From contig CBFHKO010000001.1 of NCBI GenBank assembly GCA_965656445.1, positions 62,001-126,000 on the forward strand: 64,000 nt of DNA. The letters run 5' to 3'. This stretch comes from JAHEJA01 sp965656445. GTDB lineage: Bacteria > Pseudomonadota > Alphaproteobacteria > Rhodobacterales > Rhodobacteraceae. A program made the position numbers and the translations under genes. Below, piece after piece: positions 36,481 to 44,455 of the stretch. A model generated the notes under the pieces. That model did not search any database, was not told the DNA's origin, and saw only the letters and a list, made by a program, of their open reading frames with translations. Numbering within the stretch: the stretch's first letter is position 1; each line of letters opens with the position of its first letter.

Positions 36481-36936
36481 CGGCAAAATATTAGTGGATT
36501 TGATTTCTTCCATCGACAACAGCGCCGTTACATTATGCACTTTGACCTCGGAAATGAGCGCTTGATAAAACACATCATAGGCTCGCGCGTTTTTCACACG
36601 GACTTTCAGGATATAATCAATATCCCCTGCCAAACGATGGGCTTCTTGAACTTCGGGACGATCGCGGAGTGCCTTTAGAAAAGCGCTCTGCCATTCCGCG
36701 TCATGTTCGCTGGTTCGAATAAGAACAAAGAAACACGCCTCAAATCCCAAGGCTTCTGCATCGAGCTGCGCCGTTGTTTGACCGATGATCCCCGCCTCTT
36801 TCATTTTGCGAATCCTGTTCCAAACAGGTGTCTTGGAACTGCTCACTTTTTTGGCAATTTCATCCAAAGACTGACTTGCATCGCTCTGAAGTTCGACAAG
36901 AATTTTCCGATCTGTGTCATCAATACGAACTGCCAT
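36475..36936 (-). CDS. Lrp/AsnC family transcriptional regulator
   Basis: 153 residues: an N-terminal helix-turn-helix (DDTDRKILVELQSDASQSLDEIAKKV and the recognition helix region TPVWNRIRKMKEAGII), then a RAM ligand domain with EAHRLAGDIDYILKVRVKNARAYDVF. It is divergent from cysG across 144 bases that hold two sets of inverted repeats, so control of the sulfite-assimilation operon is likely. It ends tail-to-tail with the P450 gene, sharing the palindrome CTATAG as stop codon for both strands. Confidence 0.88.
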   Translation of the reverse strand: MAVRIDDTDRKILVELQSDASQSLDEIAKKVSSSKTPVWNRIRKMKEAGIIGQTTAQLDAEALGFEACFFVLIRTSEHDAEWQSAFLKALRDRPEVQEAHRLAGDIDYILKVRVKNARAYDVFYQALISEVKVHNVTALLSMEEIKSTNILPL

Positions 36937-36965
36937 TTTATTTTCCTTTTCACCTATGGAACAAA

Positions 36966-37059
36966 GCTAGTGAATTTCAGCCAAAACAGAACAACGTTTC
37001 TTATTCACCTCAGACACTAGCATTTTAATGGGACAATATTCTATTTTTGGTCGAAATAG
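36966..37059. promoter_or_regulatory. Inverted repeats in the lrp / cysG divergent promoter
   Basis: GCTAGTG (36966-36972) pairs with CACTAGC (37015-37021), their centres 49 bases apart. Closer to cysG is CTATTT-TTGGTCG-AAATAG (37041-37059), an AT-rich dyad of the sort Lrp proteins favour. Probable binding sites for the adjacent Lrp-type regulator; not proven. Confidence 0.45.
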
Positions 37060-37080
37060 CAATCCATCTAAGGCTCAAAA

Positions 37081-38475
37081 ATGAAACATTTCCCGATATT
37101 CATTGCAACCGAAGGCAAATCCATCGTGCTCTCTGGTGGGGGCGAGGCCGCTCTGGCGAAACTTCGGCTTTTGATGAAATCAGAGGCATCAATCACAGTT
37201 TATGCAGATCACGCAGAGCCGCGCATCCACACATGGCACCGTGAGCAACGGCTAACATTGATCCCCCATGCCCTCAGCTCAGACGACACCTTAGACGCCA
37301 TTTTGTTTTATGCGGCGAATGAGGACGAGGATGAGGACACGCGCGTTTCACACATTGCCCGGCAACAGGGCGTATTGGTCAATATCGTCGATAACCTGCA
37401 CGACAGCGCCTTTATCACGCCCGCGATTGTAGATCGGGATCCCGTGACCGTGGCCATTGGCACCGAAGGCGCCGCACCCGTTTTGGCGCGATCCATCAAA
37501 GCAAAGCTCGAAGGCTGGCTTCACCCTACCCTTGGAACGCTTGCCCGCATCGGGAAAACCTTTCGCCCCAAGGCGGATGCTTTGCCAATGGGACGCAAGC
37601 GGCGGGATTTTTGGGCAGAGTATTATCACTCTGTCGGACCTAAAACGATGGATAGCCTCGGCCAAACAGGGTTGGAATCCGCGCTGGAGGATTTGCTAGA
37701 TCACCATATTGGCACCAAGGAGCGCCAAGGACATGTCGCCTTTGTCGGTGCAGGTCCAGGGGATCCTGAATTACTTACGCTCAAGGCGCGGCGCCTTTTG
37801 CACGAAGCGGATGTGGTGATTTATGATCGTCTGGTTGGCAAAGGTATCCTTGAGCTTGCCCGCCGCGAAGCCGTCATGATTGACGTGGGCAAAGAGGGCT
37901 TTGGCCCATCTACGTCGCAATCCGACATAAACGCCTTGATCATAGAGCATGCGCAAACAGGCGCGCAGGTTGTGCGCCTCAAAGGAGGGGATTGTGGTAT
38001 CTTTGGCCGTCTGGACGAAGAATTAGACGCCTGTGTGTCACAATCTGTGGACTATAGCGTCACGCCCGGAATAACCTCCGCCTCTGCTGCCGTGGCGAGC
38101 ATCGGGCAATCCTTGACCAAACGGGGGCGCAATGCTTCGGTTAGATTGCTCACAGGGCATGACATGCAAGGCTTTGCAGATCACGATTGGCGCGGCCTCG
38201 CACAAGAGGGCCAAGTCGCCGCGATTTATATGGGCAAGAAATCCGCACGCTTTATTCAGGGCCGATTGCTCATGCATGGTGCGCATCCCAAGACGCCTGT
38301 CACCTTGGTCGAAAACGCATCCCATGCCAATCAAACCACGGTTGAGACGACTTTGGCCGAGCTACCTAACGCAATTTCAGAGCATGACCTGACAGGTCCC
38401 GTGATGACGCTTTACGGTATTGCACCACGTCACGCAGAAAACATCACGCATATCAAACAGCAGGAATTGGCCTAA
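37081..38475 (+). CDS. cysG: Siroheme synthase CysG (multifunctional)
   Basis: Makes siroheme, the cofactor of the sulfite reductase encoded downstream. The 464 residues have an N-terminal NAD-dependent dehydrogenase/ferrochelatase half (about 1-160; SIVLSGGGEAALAKLRLLM) and a C-terminal uroporphyrinogen-III methyltransferase half (from about 215; VAFVGAGPGDPELLTLKA, then YDRLV, RLKGGDCGIFGR and VTPGITSASA). GDCGIFGR stands where the common form is GDPFVFGR. The stop shares one base with the next start (TAATG). Confidence 0.93.
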   Translation: MKHFPIFIATEGKSIVLSGGGEAALAKLRLLMKSEASITVYADHAEPRIHTWHREQRLTLIPHALSSDDTLDAILFYAANEDEDEDTRVSHIARQQGVLVNIVDNLHDSAFITPAIVDRDPVTVAIGTEGAAPVLARSIKAKLEGWLHPTLGTLARIGKTFRPKADALPMGRKRRDFWAEYYHSVGPKTMDSLGQTGLESALEDLLDHHIGTKERQGHVAFVGAGPGDPELLTLKARRLLHEADVVIYDRLVGKGILELARREAVMIDVGKEGFGPSTSQSDINALIIEHAQTGAQVVRLKGGDCGIFGRLDEELDACVSQSVDYSVTPGITSASAAVASIGQSLTKRGRNASVRLLTGHDMQGFADHDWRGLAQEGQVAAIYMGKKSARFIQGRLLMHGAHPKTPVTLVENASHANQTTVETTLAELPNAISEHDLTGPVMTLYGIAPRHAENITHIKQQELA

Positions 38476-38780
38476 TGTCACAACACGCCCATCAAATCAT
38501 CACTGCCAACGCCCTGATAAACGGCGATGTGATCTACTTCACAGCCCAAGGAGAGTGGTCACCAGACATCCAAGATGCAGAGGTCTTTGATGACCCTGCC
38601 ATTGCACAGGATGTTTTGATCACAGCGAGCGCGCACCACAGCCAAGCGGTGGGCGTTTATCTCACGTACGTTGCCTTAGACAAGGGTGTCATTCGTACCA
38701 CTCATTTTCGAGAAGAGTTCCGCAAGACTGGGCCATCCAACTATTTCCACGGCGAACAGGAAACCCAAAAACATGTATAA
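38475..38780 (+). CDS. DUF2849 family protein of the cys operon
   Basis: 101 residues, soluble, no known motif beyond DUF2849 (ALINGDVIYFTAQGEWSPD; AVGVYLTYVALD; TTHFREEFRKTGPSNYFHG). This family is found almost only between cysG and the sulfite reductase gene in alphaproteobacteria, so a role in sulfite reduction is inferred from position. It overlaps cysG by 1 base and the cysI start by 8 bases. Confidence 0.85.
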   Translation: MSQHAHQIITANALINGDVIYFTAQGEWSPDIQDAEVFDDPAIAQDVLITASAHHSQAVGVYLTYVALDKGVIRTTHFREEFRKTGPSNYFHGEQETQKHV

Positions 38781-40443
38781 ATACAACGACTTTGACAGCG
38801 CATTTGTCAAAACCCGCAACGCCCAGTTTCGCCAACAAGTCGCGCGCCGCATTGATGGCAGCCTCAGCGAAGATGAATTCAAACCCCTTCGCTTGATGAA
38901 TGGCGTCTACCTACAACTGCATGCCTATATGCTCAGGGTTGCCATTCCCTACGGGACGCTGAATAGCGCCCAATTGCGCCAACTTGCCTATATTTCGCAA
39001 CGCTGGGATCGAGGCTATGGGCATTTCACAACACGTCAAAACATCCAATTCAACTGGCCGACACTCTCGGACATTCCTGAGATGTTGGACGCACTAGCTC
39101 AAGTTGAGATGCATGCGATCCAAACCAGCGGAAATACCATTCGCAATGTCACCGCGGATCATTTTGCTGCTGCCGCCGCCGATGAAATCGAAGACCCGCG
39201 CCCCTATTCGGAATTGATCCGTCAATGGTCCACCGATCATCCTGAATTTCAGTTCATGCCGCGCAAATTCAAAATCGCTGTCTCTGGTGGCACGCGTGAC
39301 CGCTCTGTGACTAAGGCGCATGATATTGGTCTGCGCATTGTGAAACGCGGCCAAGAAACGGGATTTGAAGTCATTGTCGGCGGCGGTTTGGGCCGCACGC
39401 CGATGATTGGCAAAACACTCAATGCGTTTTTGCCACAAAGCGATCTCTTGGCATATCTTGAGGCCGTGGTTAGTGTCTGGAACCTGTTGGGGAGACGCGA
39501 TAACAAATACAAATCGCGCATCAAGATCACGGTTCACGAGCATGGGATTGAGGATATCAAAGCGCGTGTTGATCAAAGGTTCGCTGAAATCAAGCCGACC
39601 TATCAAGGCATTGATCAGGATTACCTCAACGAGATCAAAGCCCAATTTGCCCTCCCCCAATTTATCAAAGCCTCAACGGAACGGTTTGAAAACGCTTATC
39701 ACCAAGACCCCGTTTTTCGTTCATGGGTGGACACAAATACTGCATCTCACAAAGTGGACGATCATGCCATCGTCACAATTTCCCTCAAAAAACATGGGGC
39801 CACACCGGGCGATGCAACAGCAGATCAGATGCGCGCCATTGCAGATCTGGCGCAAAGCCTCGCCTATGACGAAATTCGCATCAGCCATGAGCAAAACATC
39901 GTTCTACCCCATGTCCCGAAATCACACCTCCCAGAGATCCATGCCGAATTGAAACGCCATGATCTTGCGACGGCTAATATCGGGTTAATTTCTGACATCA
40001 TTGCCTGCCCCGGCATGGATTATTGTGCCTTGGCAACTGCAAGGTCCATCCCAATTGCTCAAGAGATCGCCACGCATTTTGACAAGCTCAAGATCGAACA
40101 CGAAATTGGGCATCTTCAGGTTAAAATTTCTGGCTGCATCAATGCCTGTGCGCATCACCATGTTGCTCATATTGGCATTCTTGGATTGGATCGTGCAGGT
40201 GTCGAAAATTATCAAATCACCTTGGGTGGGGATGCCACGGAAACCGCTCAAATTGGAGATCGCACTGGACCTGGATTTAGCGCCGATACCATTTTGCCCG
40301 CAATTGATCGGATTGTGGCAGCCTATCTTGACCTCCGTCTGTCATCCGCCGAAATCTTTTTAGAAACCTACAGACGTGTGGGAATGGCCCCGTTCAAAGC
40401 CGCGCTCTATTCGGATGCATCCGCTAAATCACAAGCGGCCTGA
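38773..40443 (+). CDS. cysI: Ferredoxin-type nitrite/sulfite reductase hemoprotein
   Basis: Six-electron reduction of sulfite to sulfide. I start at ATG 38773 (MYKYNDFDSAFV), giving 556 residues. Siroheme/4Fe-4S ligands are complete: CPGMDYC (Cys-x5-Cys) and SGCINACAHHH (Cys-x3-Cys), around residues 412-460. Two ferrodoxin-like half domains and the substrate-side RQNIQFNW stretch are visible. By context (cysG, DUF934, fpr) it acts on sulfite rather than nitrite. No cysH gene follows, unlike in many relatives. Confidence 0.93.
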   Translation: MYKYNDFDSAFVKTRNAQFRQQVARRIDGSLSEDEFKPLRLMNGVYLQLHAYMLRVAIPYGTLNSAQLRQLAYISQRWDRGYGHFTTRQNIQFNWPTLSDIPEMLDALAQVEMHAIQTSGNTIRNVTADHFAAAAADEIEDPRPYSELIRQWSTDHPEFQFMPRKFKIAVSGGTRDRSVTKAHDIGLRIVKRGQETGFEVIVGGGLGRTPMIGKTLNAFLPQSDLLAYLEAVVSVWNLLGRRDNKYKSRIKITVHEHGIEDIKARVDQRFAEIKPTYQGIDQDYLNEIKAQFALPQFIKASTERFENAYHQDPVFRSWVDTNTASHKVDDHAIVTISLKKHGATPGDATADQMRAIADLAQSLAYDEIRISHEQNIVLPHVPKSHLPEIHAELKRHDLATANIGLISDIIACPGMDYCALATARSIPIAQEIATHFDKLKIEHEIGHLQVKISGCINACAHHHVAHIGILGLDRAGVENYQITLGGDATETAQIGDRTGPGFSADTILPAIDRIVAAYLDLRLSSAEIFLETYRRVGMAPFKAALYSDASAKSQAA

Positions 40444-40486
40444 GGAAGATTGACAACTGCATAGAAGAAACACAAGGAGACCTCTC

Positions 40487-40915
40487 ATGAGTCAACTTAT
40501 AAACGACACAGGGTTTGTCCCTGAAACGTGGCACGCAGGGTTTGTGTCAATTGAAAATACAACAAGACATAAGGGTGTGCATCTTGCCTCTGACACGGAC
40601 CCGAATGATTTGGATCAATTTCTAAATTCACCTGCGATCCGAATTGAGTTTCCCGGATCCCATGACGGGCGCGGATTTACCCTTGCGCGATTGTTGCGCC
40701 TGCGTGGCTATCAGGGACGCTTGCGCGCCTATGGTGCTTTGATCGCGGATCAATACGCAATGGCGCGTCGGTCAGGATTTGATGAAGTTGAAATTCATGA
40801 TGACCTGGCGGCGCGTCAACCCCAAGAGCAATGGCTCTTTCGATCAAATTGGCGCGATCATGACTATCAATCCCGCCTCAAAGCCCCTGTTAAATCTCAA
40901 CAAAGCCCCCTATAA
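40487..40915 (+). CDS. DUF934 family protein of the cys operon
   Basis: 142 residues with the DUF934 core IRIEFPGSHDGRGFTLARLLRLRGYQGRLRAYG and ARRSGFDEVEI. The family always sits with assimilatory sulfite reductase genes and is sometimes described as an oxidoreductase-associated protein; its biochemical role is not established. AGGAGA precedes the ATG. The gap to cysI is only 43 bases, which is where cysH would be expected. Confidence 0.87.
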   Translation: MSQLINDTGFVPETWHAGFVSIENTTRHKGVHLASDTDPNDLDQFLNSPAIRIEFPGSHDGRGFTLARLLRLRGYQGRLRAYGALIADQYAMARRSGFDEVEIHDDLAARQPQEQWLFRSNWRDHDYQSRLKAPVKSQQSPL

Positions 40916-40931
40916 AGGTCCCAAATTAATT

Positions 40932-41750
40932 ATGACAGAGCAAATCACAGTGACCGACACAGTAGCCCCCAAAGTTCCCACTCTTCCTGATGCACAAACG
41001 GTGACCGCAGTCACACATTGGACGGATCGGTTGTTTTCCTTCCGTGTGTCACGTCCACAATCCTTGCGGTTTCGCTCAGGCGAATTTGTGATGATTGGGC
41101 TGCTCAAGGAAGATGGCAAACCCCTTTTGCGGGCCTATTCAATTGCCTCCCCCGCCTGGGACGAGGAATTAGAGTTCTATTCGATCAAGGTCCAAGACGG
41201 CCCTCTGACAAGTCGTTTACAACATATCCAACCCGGCGATCAGATCATCCTGCGCCCCAAGCCCGTTGGCACATTGGTGCATGATGCGCTCTTGCCTGGG
41301 AAACGGTTATGGTTTTTCGCGACGGGAACAGGCATTGCCCCCTTTGCATCCCTCATTAGAGAACCGCAAACCTATGAAGATTACGACCAGATCATTCTGA
41401 CGCACACCTGTCGCGATGTGGCTGAATTGGAATATGGGCGTCAATTGGTCGAAAGCCTCGCCGATGATCCTTTGATCGGAGAAATGATCGGGGATAAGTT
41501 GGTCTATTACCCCACAACGACGCGCGAGGAGAGCCCTAAAATGGGTCGGATCACGGACCTATTGTCCTCTGGCGACGTCTTCAAAGACCTTGGAATTGAA
41601 GGCATATCCAAGGAAACAGATCGCGCGATGGTCTGCGGCTCATTGGGGTTGAACAACGACATCAAAGCCATTCTGGAAGGCTATGGCCTAAGCGAAGGGG
41701 CAAATTCAGAGCCTGCTGAGTATGTCGTTGAAAAAGCCTTTGTTGGCTAA
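40932..41750 (+). CDS. fpr: Ferredoxin--NADP(+) reductase
   Basis: FAD enzyme moving electrons between NADPH and ferredoxin, probably feeding the ferredoxin-dependent sulfite reductase. The 272 residues from ATG 40932 (MTEQITVTD) hold the FAD motif RAYSIASPAW, the isoalloxazine-side SIKVQDGPLTSRL, the NADPH-binding ATGTGIAPFASLIR and VCGSLGLNNDI, and the C-terminal YVVEKAFVG. The open frame extends to 40779, but that part overlaps the DUF934 gene and is not family-like. A strong terminator follows. Confidence 0.93.
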   Translation: MTEQITVTDTVAPKVPTLPDAQTVTAVTHWTDRLFSFRVSRPQSLRFRSGEFVMIGLLKEDGKPLLRAYSIASPAWDEELEFYSIKVQDGPLTSRLQHIQPGDQIILRPKPVGTLVHDALLPGKRLWFFATGTGIAPFASLIREPQTYEDYDQIILTHTCRDVAELEYGRQLVESLADDPLIGEMIGDKLVYYPTTTREESPKMGRITDLLSSGDVFKDLGIEGISKETDRAMVCGSLGLNNDIKAILEGYGLSEGANSEPAEYVVEKAFVG

Positions 41751-41769
41751 GACAATCACCAAGTTACAA

Positions 41770-41805
41770 AAAGGGCCGCTTGCATCTGCAACGCGGCCCT
41801 TTGTT
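41770..41805. terminator. Terminator of the cys operon
   Basis: Stem AAAGGGCCGC / GCGGCCCTTT with an inner TTGCA/TGCAA pair, followed by TTTGTTTT. It lies 19 bases after the fpr stop and also stands at the 3' end of the convergent repeat-protein gene, so it may serve both. Confidence 0.88.
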
Positions 41806-41822
41806 TTGCAAAGCTTTTAGGC

Positions 41823-42644
41823 TTACATGCCAAGTGCTTCTTTGATCTTAACCAAGATTGCTTGAAGTTGCTCAGGATCGTCTTTGGCTTTATCCAAAGC
41901 AGTTTTCAACGCCATTTTACCCATTGAGTTCATCTCTGAGCCCTCAATCATTTCTGAGACTGAGTTCAAATCAAACCCTGCCACGGATAATGGATCAGCT
42001 GCGGCCTCTGTTGCAGCTTCGGTTGCTGTCTCGGTGGTTGCTTCCACGGCTTCAGTTGCGGTTTCTGTTGTTGCCTCAACTGCCTCAGTCGCCGCTTCTG
42101 TCGTCGCTTCAACTGCATCTATTGCGCCTTCGGCGACGGCTTCAGTTGTATCTGAAACGGCCTCTACTGCGTCTGTTGCTGTTTCTGTAACTGCATCCGC
42201 AGCCTCGCCAGCCATATCTGTCGCACCTTCTGCAACATCAGCAGCCGTATCAGCAACCGCATCCACGGCGTCACCAGCAGCTTCAGTCGTGGCCTCAACC
42301 GCGTCACTTGCGGCTTCTGTTGTTGCTTCTACTGCATCGCTTGCGGCCTCTGTCGTTGCTTCGACAGCATCTGTCGCAGCTTCAGTTGCAGCGGCGGCAG
42401 TATCTTCTACGACATCAGTCGCGGCTTCGACGGCATTTTCAGCCCCCTCAGCAACAGCTTCTACCGCATCGCTTGTGCCATCAGCTACAGTTGTCGCTGC
42501 ATCACCGACAGTTTCAACTACCGCATCGGCACCAGTTGCTTCAACAGCCTCTGACACGGCCTCGGAGACAGACATCCCAGAGTAGACTTTGTATCCAACA
42601 AAAAGAACTGCAATCGCAATGACTGCATAGATAACATTTTTCAT
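41823..42644 (-). CDS. Membrane-anchored acidic protein of 11-residue repeats
   Basis: 273 residues. An N-terminal membrane helix (about 4-20) is followed by about 190 residues of Ala/Glu/Thr/Val/Asp only, largely in an 11-residue period (DAVEATTEAAS and variants, about residues 80-110 and 165-205 most regular). The C-terminal 55 residues are ordinary and helical (SVSEMIEGSEMNSMGKMAL). The 11-residue amphipathic helix is the plan of LEA-group-3, synuclein and apolipoprotein helices, but here it is strongly acidic with almost no lysine. Function unknown; a periplasmic surface or spacer role is a guess. Confidence 0.75.
   Translation of the reverse strand: MKNVIYAVIAIAVLFVGYKVYSGMSVSEAVSEAVEATGADAVVETVGDAATTVADGTSDAVEAVAEGAENAVEAATDVVEDTAAAATEAATDAVEATTEAASDAVEATTEAASDAVEATTEAAGDAVDAVADTAADVAEGATDMAGEAADAVTETATDAVEAVSDTTEAVAEGAIDAVEATTEAATEAVEATTETATEAVEATTETATEAATEAAADPLSVAGFDLNSVSEMIEGSEMNSMGKMALKTALDKAKDDPEQLQAILVKIKEALGM
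42000..42570. repeat. Degenerate 33-bp coding repeats
   Basis: The repeated segment of the preceding gene at DNA level: 33-base units encoding the 11-residue repeats, with synonymous and conservative changes between units. The same composition keeps the other strand open for about 230 codons (41884-42585), which I take as a shadow. Confidence 0.7.
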
Positions 42645-42835
42645 ATTCGCATCCCTTTAAACAATGAACCAATCGGAGTTTGGCTCTTGCAGCTCTTTCA
42701 TATGAAACGAAAGGGACACACAAGGGGGAAACTCTGCGCTATCTCCCCTCTGCAAGCGGATTCTTGCTTGATGTTCCCAGCGATCATAGCTACTGTGCCT
42801 ACGTTCAATGTGCTAACTATACAAGGATTAAAACC
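42645..42835. promoter_or_regulatory. Divergent region and leader upstream of infC
   Basis: 191 bases between the repeat-protein start (minus) and infC. A TAACTAT-like -10 lies at 42814-42820, and AAGGA at 42823-42827. The infC frame is open through most of it (from ATG 42680) but the residues are not IF3-like. No tRNA or riboswitch is recognisable. Confidence 0.45.
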
Positions 42836-43381
42836 ATAGCTCGTAGACCTCACAACGCGCCTCCATCGCGCGAAACCGGCCCCCGTGTCAACGACCGCGT
42901 CCGGTGCCCAGAAATTCGCCTTATTGGCGCAGATGGCGAAAACGTAGGACTTATCACCCCTGAAAAAGCACTCGTTATGGCAGAAGATGCCGGACTTGAC
43001 TTGGTTGAAATCTCCCCGAATGCCAATCCGCCCGTTTGCAAAATCATGGACTTTGGCAAGTTCAAATACGAACAGCAAAAGCGCGAATCTGAAGCTCGTA
43101 AAAAGCAAAAGATCATCGAGGTAAAAGAGATCAAATTCCGTCCGGGAACTGATACTCACGACTACGAAGTTAAAATGCGCAGTGTTTTTAAGTTTTTGGA
43201 AAACGGGGACAAGGTGAAAATCACGCTTCGTTTCCGTGGCCGTGAAATGGCACACCAAAACTTGGGTCGCGAGCTGTTGGAACGTGTTGCCGCCGATGTC
43301 AAAGAGTTTGGCAAGGTTGAAAACATGCCAAAAATGGAAGGCCGCCAAATGTCTATGATGATTGGCCCGCTTCCTAAATAA
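42836..43381 (+). CDS. infC: Translation initiation factor IF-3, AUA start
   Basis: Binds the 30S subunit, blocks 50S joining and checks the start codon. IF3 homology begins at ARRPHNAPPSRETGPRVNDR, and no ATG, GTG or TTG lies in frame near it. I place the start at ATA 42836, 8 bases after AAGGA, giving 181 residues, the E. coli length. Domains: N-terminal (to about 80; LDLVEISPNANPPVCKIMDFGKFKYEQ), a lysine-rich linker, and the C-terminal domain FRPGTDTHDYEVKMRSVFKFL. E. coli infC starts at AUU and is autoregulated by IF3's bias against such codons; the same is expected here. Confidence 0.92.
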   Translation: MARRPHNAPPSRETGPRVNDRVRCPEIRLIGADGENVGLITPEKALVMAEDAGLDLVEISPNANPPVCKIMDFGKFKYEQQKRESEARKKQKIIEVKEIKFRPGTDTHDYEVKMRSVFKFLENGDKVKITLRFRGREMAHQNLGRELLERVAADVKEFGKVENMPKMEGRQMSMMIGPLPK

Positions 43382-43416
43382 TCCTATCAAGCCGCCTAAA
43401 TAATCCTATCAAGCCG
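43373..43416 (+). repeat. Perfect 22-bp tandem duplication across the infC stop
   Basis: Two identical 22-base units (43373-43394 and 43395-43416) running from the last Pro codon of infC through the stop codon to AAGCCG. The second unit supplies the first bases of the terminator stem. It puts a second TAA (43401-43403) 19 bases beyond the true one. Looks like a recent slippage event. Confidence 0.9.
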
Positions 43417-43438
43417 AAGGTCACGCCTTCGGCTTTTT
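43411..43438 (+). terminator. Terminator of infC
   Basis: Perfect 10-bp stem AAGCCGAAGG / CCTTCGGCTT with a 5-base loop and a T5 tract, 30 bases after the stop codon. The distance is increased by the 22-bp duplication. Confidence 0.92.
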
Positions 43439-43453
43439 ACTTTTCTACCTAAT

Positions 43454-44455
43454 TTATGCGTTTTTGATAGATCGACGTGGCAATGGTCTCGTTGGGATCT
43501 CTTTTAACAATCCCCCCACTGACATTTCCGCAAAATCCTGTGCTGTGGGTGTGATCCCACAGATAATCCGCGACATCACCCAATCCGCCCCATTTAATGC
43601 AGGCGCGCGCGCGCATCCTGGCAGCCCGATCACTGGTCCTCCCTCAAGGGTTCCGTGAAATAGCAAATTCCCAGGATCGACAGGCATCCCAAATCGGATG
43701 AGCCTCCCCCCAGCTTGGCGAAGCGCCTCAGGTGCGACATCCTCTTGATCCGATGTGGCTGATCCCGTTAAAATTAGGCTCAAATCTGCGCTGCTCTTAC
43801 CAAGCGCGTCGGCAATCGCAGAGGTTTCATGTGGGACGATGCGTGTTTCGCTCAAGGTAACATTCAGCGCAGCAAGCCGCGCTTCAATCGCAGGGATCCC
43901 TTTTTCCGTCACACTCGTTCCAATGTCGGATAAAATCAAATCTGCAGTTTTGATTTGGGGCGCGATCAAAGAAATCGTCGCTTTAGCACGCGCGCATGCG
44001 AGCGATAGCTGGTCTTGGTGAACCGCATAGCTGATAATTTTGATCGTCGCGATCAAACTGCCTTCTGCAACCTGCTGATAGTCTGGGACCGTTGCCACAG
44101 TGATCATTGGATCAATCGCATTCATGGCAATAAGCTTGTCGCGATCCAAGCGCACGATCCCCGCAGCGGTCGCAATGAGGTTGACGCGCCCTGTAAAGGC
44201 ATCACTGAGACGGATGTTAATCGACGCGGGGTTTGGGCAAATTGATTGCGCCAATTGCAGCGCGGCCGCATCTTCGTGGATATCCCCCTGCTCCATACGC
44301 GCCACGGTGACGGTCGTGATACCAGCAGCCCTCAGTTGCGCCAGATGTGCATCGCCCAAAATGACCCCTTTGCGCAGGCGCGATCCATTGCAAGACACGG
44401 AATGCGCCAGTATGGCGCCTTTGGCCTGTTCTACTGGGACATCGCCGAATTTCAT
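43454..44455 (-). CDS. Molybdopterin-binding (MoeA/MogA-like) protein
   Basis: 333 residues. The N-terminal part (KFGDVPVEQAKGAILAHSVSCNGSRLRKGVIL) is typical of alphaproteobacterial molybdopterin-binding proteins. The C-terminal half has the MoCF_biosynth-like fold, with DLILSDIGTSVTEKGIPAIEARL, SLILTGSATSDQEDVAPEALR and GTLEGGPVIGLPGCARAP. Its start overlaps xdhC by 4 bases. It probably handles molybdenum cofactor for an enzyme matured with XdhC, but the exact reaction is unknown. Confidence 0.82.
   Translation of the reverse strand: MKFGDVPVEQAKGAILAHSVSCNGSRLRKGVILGDAHLAQLRAAGITTVTVARMEQGDIHEDAAALQLAQSICPNPASINIRLSDAFTGRVNLIATAAGIVRLDRDKLIAMNAIDPMITVATVPDYQQVAEGSLIATIKIISYAVHQDQLSLACARAKATISLIAPQIKTADLILSDIGTSVTEKGIPAIEARLAALNVTLSETRIVPHETSAIADALGKSSADLSLILTGSATSDQEDVAPEALRQAGGRLIRFGMPVDPGNLLFHGTLEGGPVIGLPGCARAPALNGADWVMSRIICGITPTAQDFAEMSVGGLLKEIPTRPLPRRSIKNA

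Noticed and set aside
41884..42585. 233-codon open frame on the plus strand over the repeat gene
   Set aside because: It is a Ser/Ala/Val/Thr shadow of the 33-bp repeats with no ribosome site; the minus frame has a membrane anchor and a non-repetitive end.
42680..42835. ATG 42680 as start of infC (51 extra codons)
   Set aside because: The extension is not IF3-like, would run over the promoter and the AAGGA box, and makes the protein much longer than the family.
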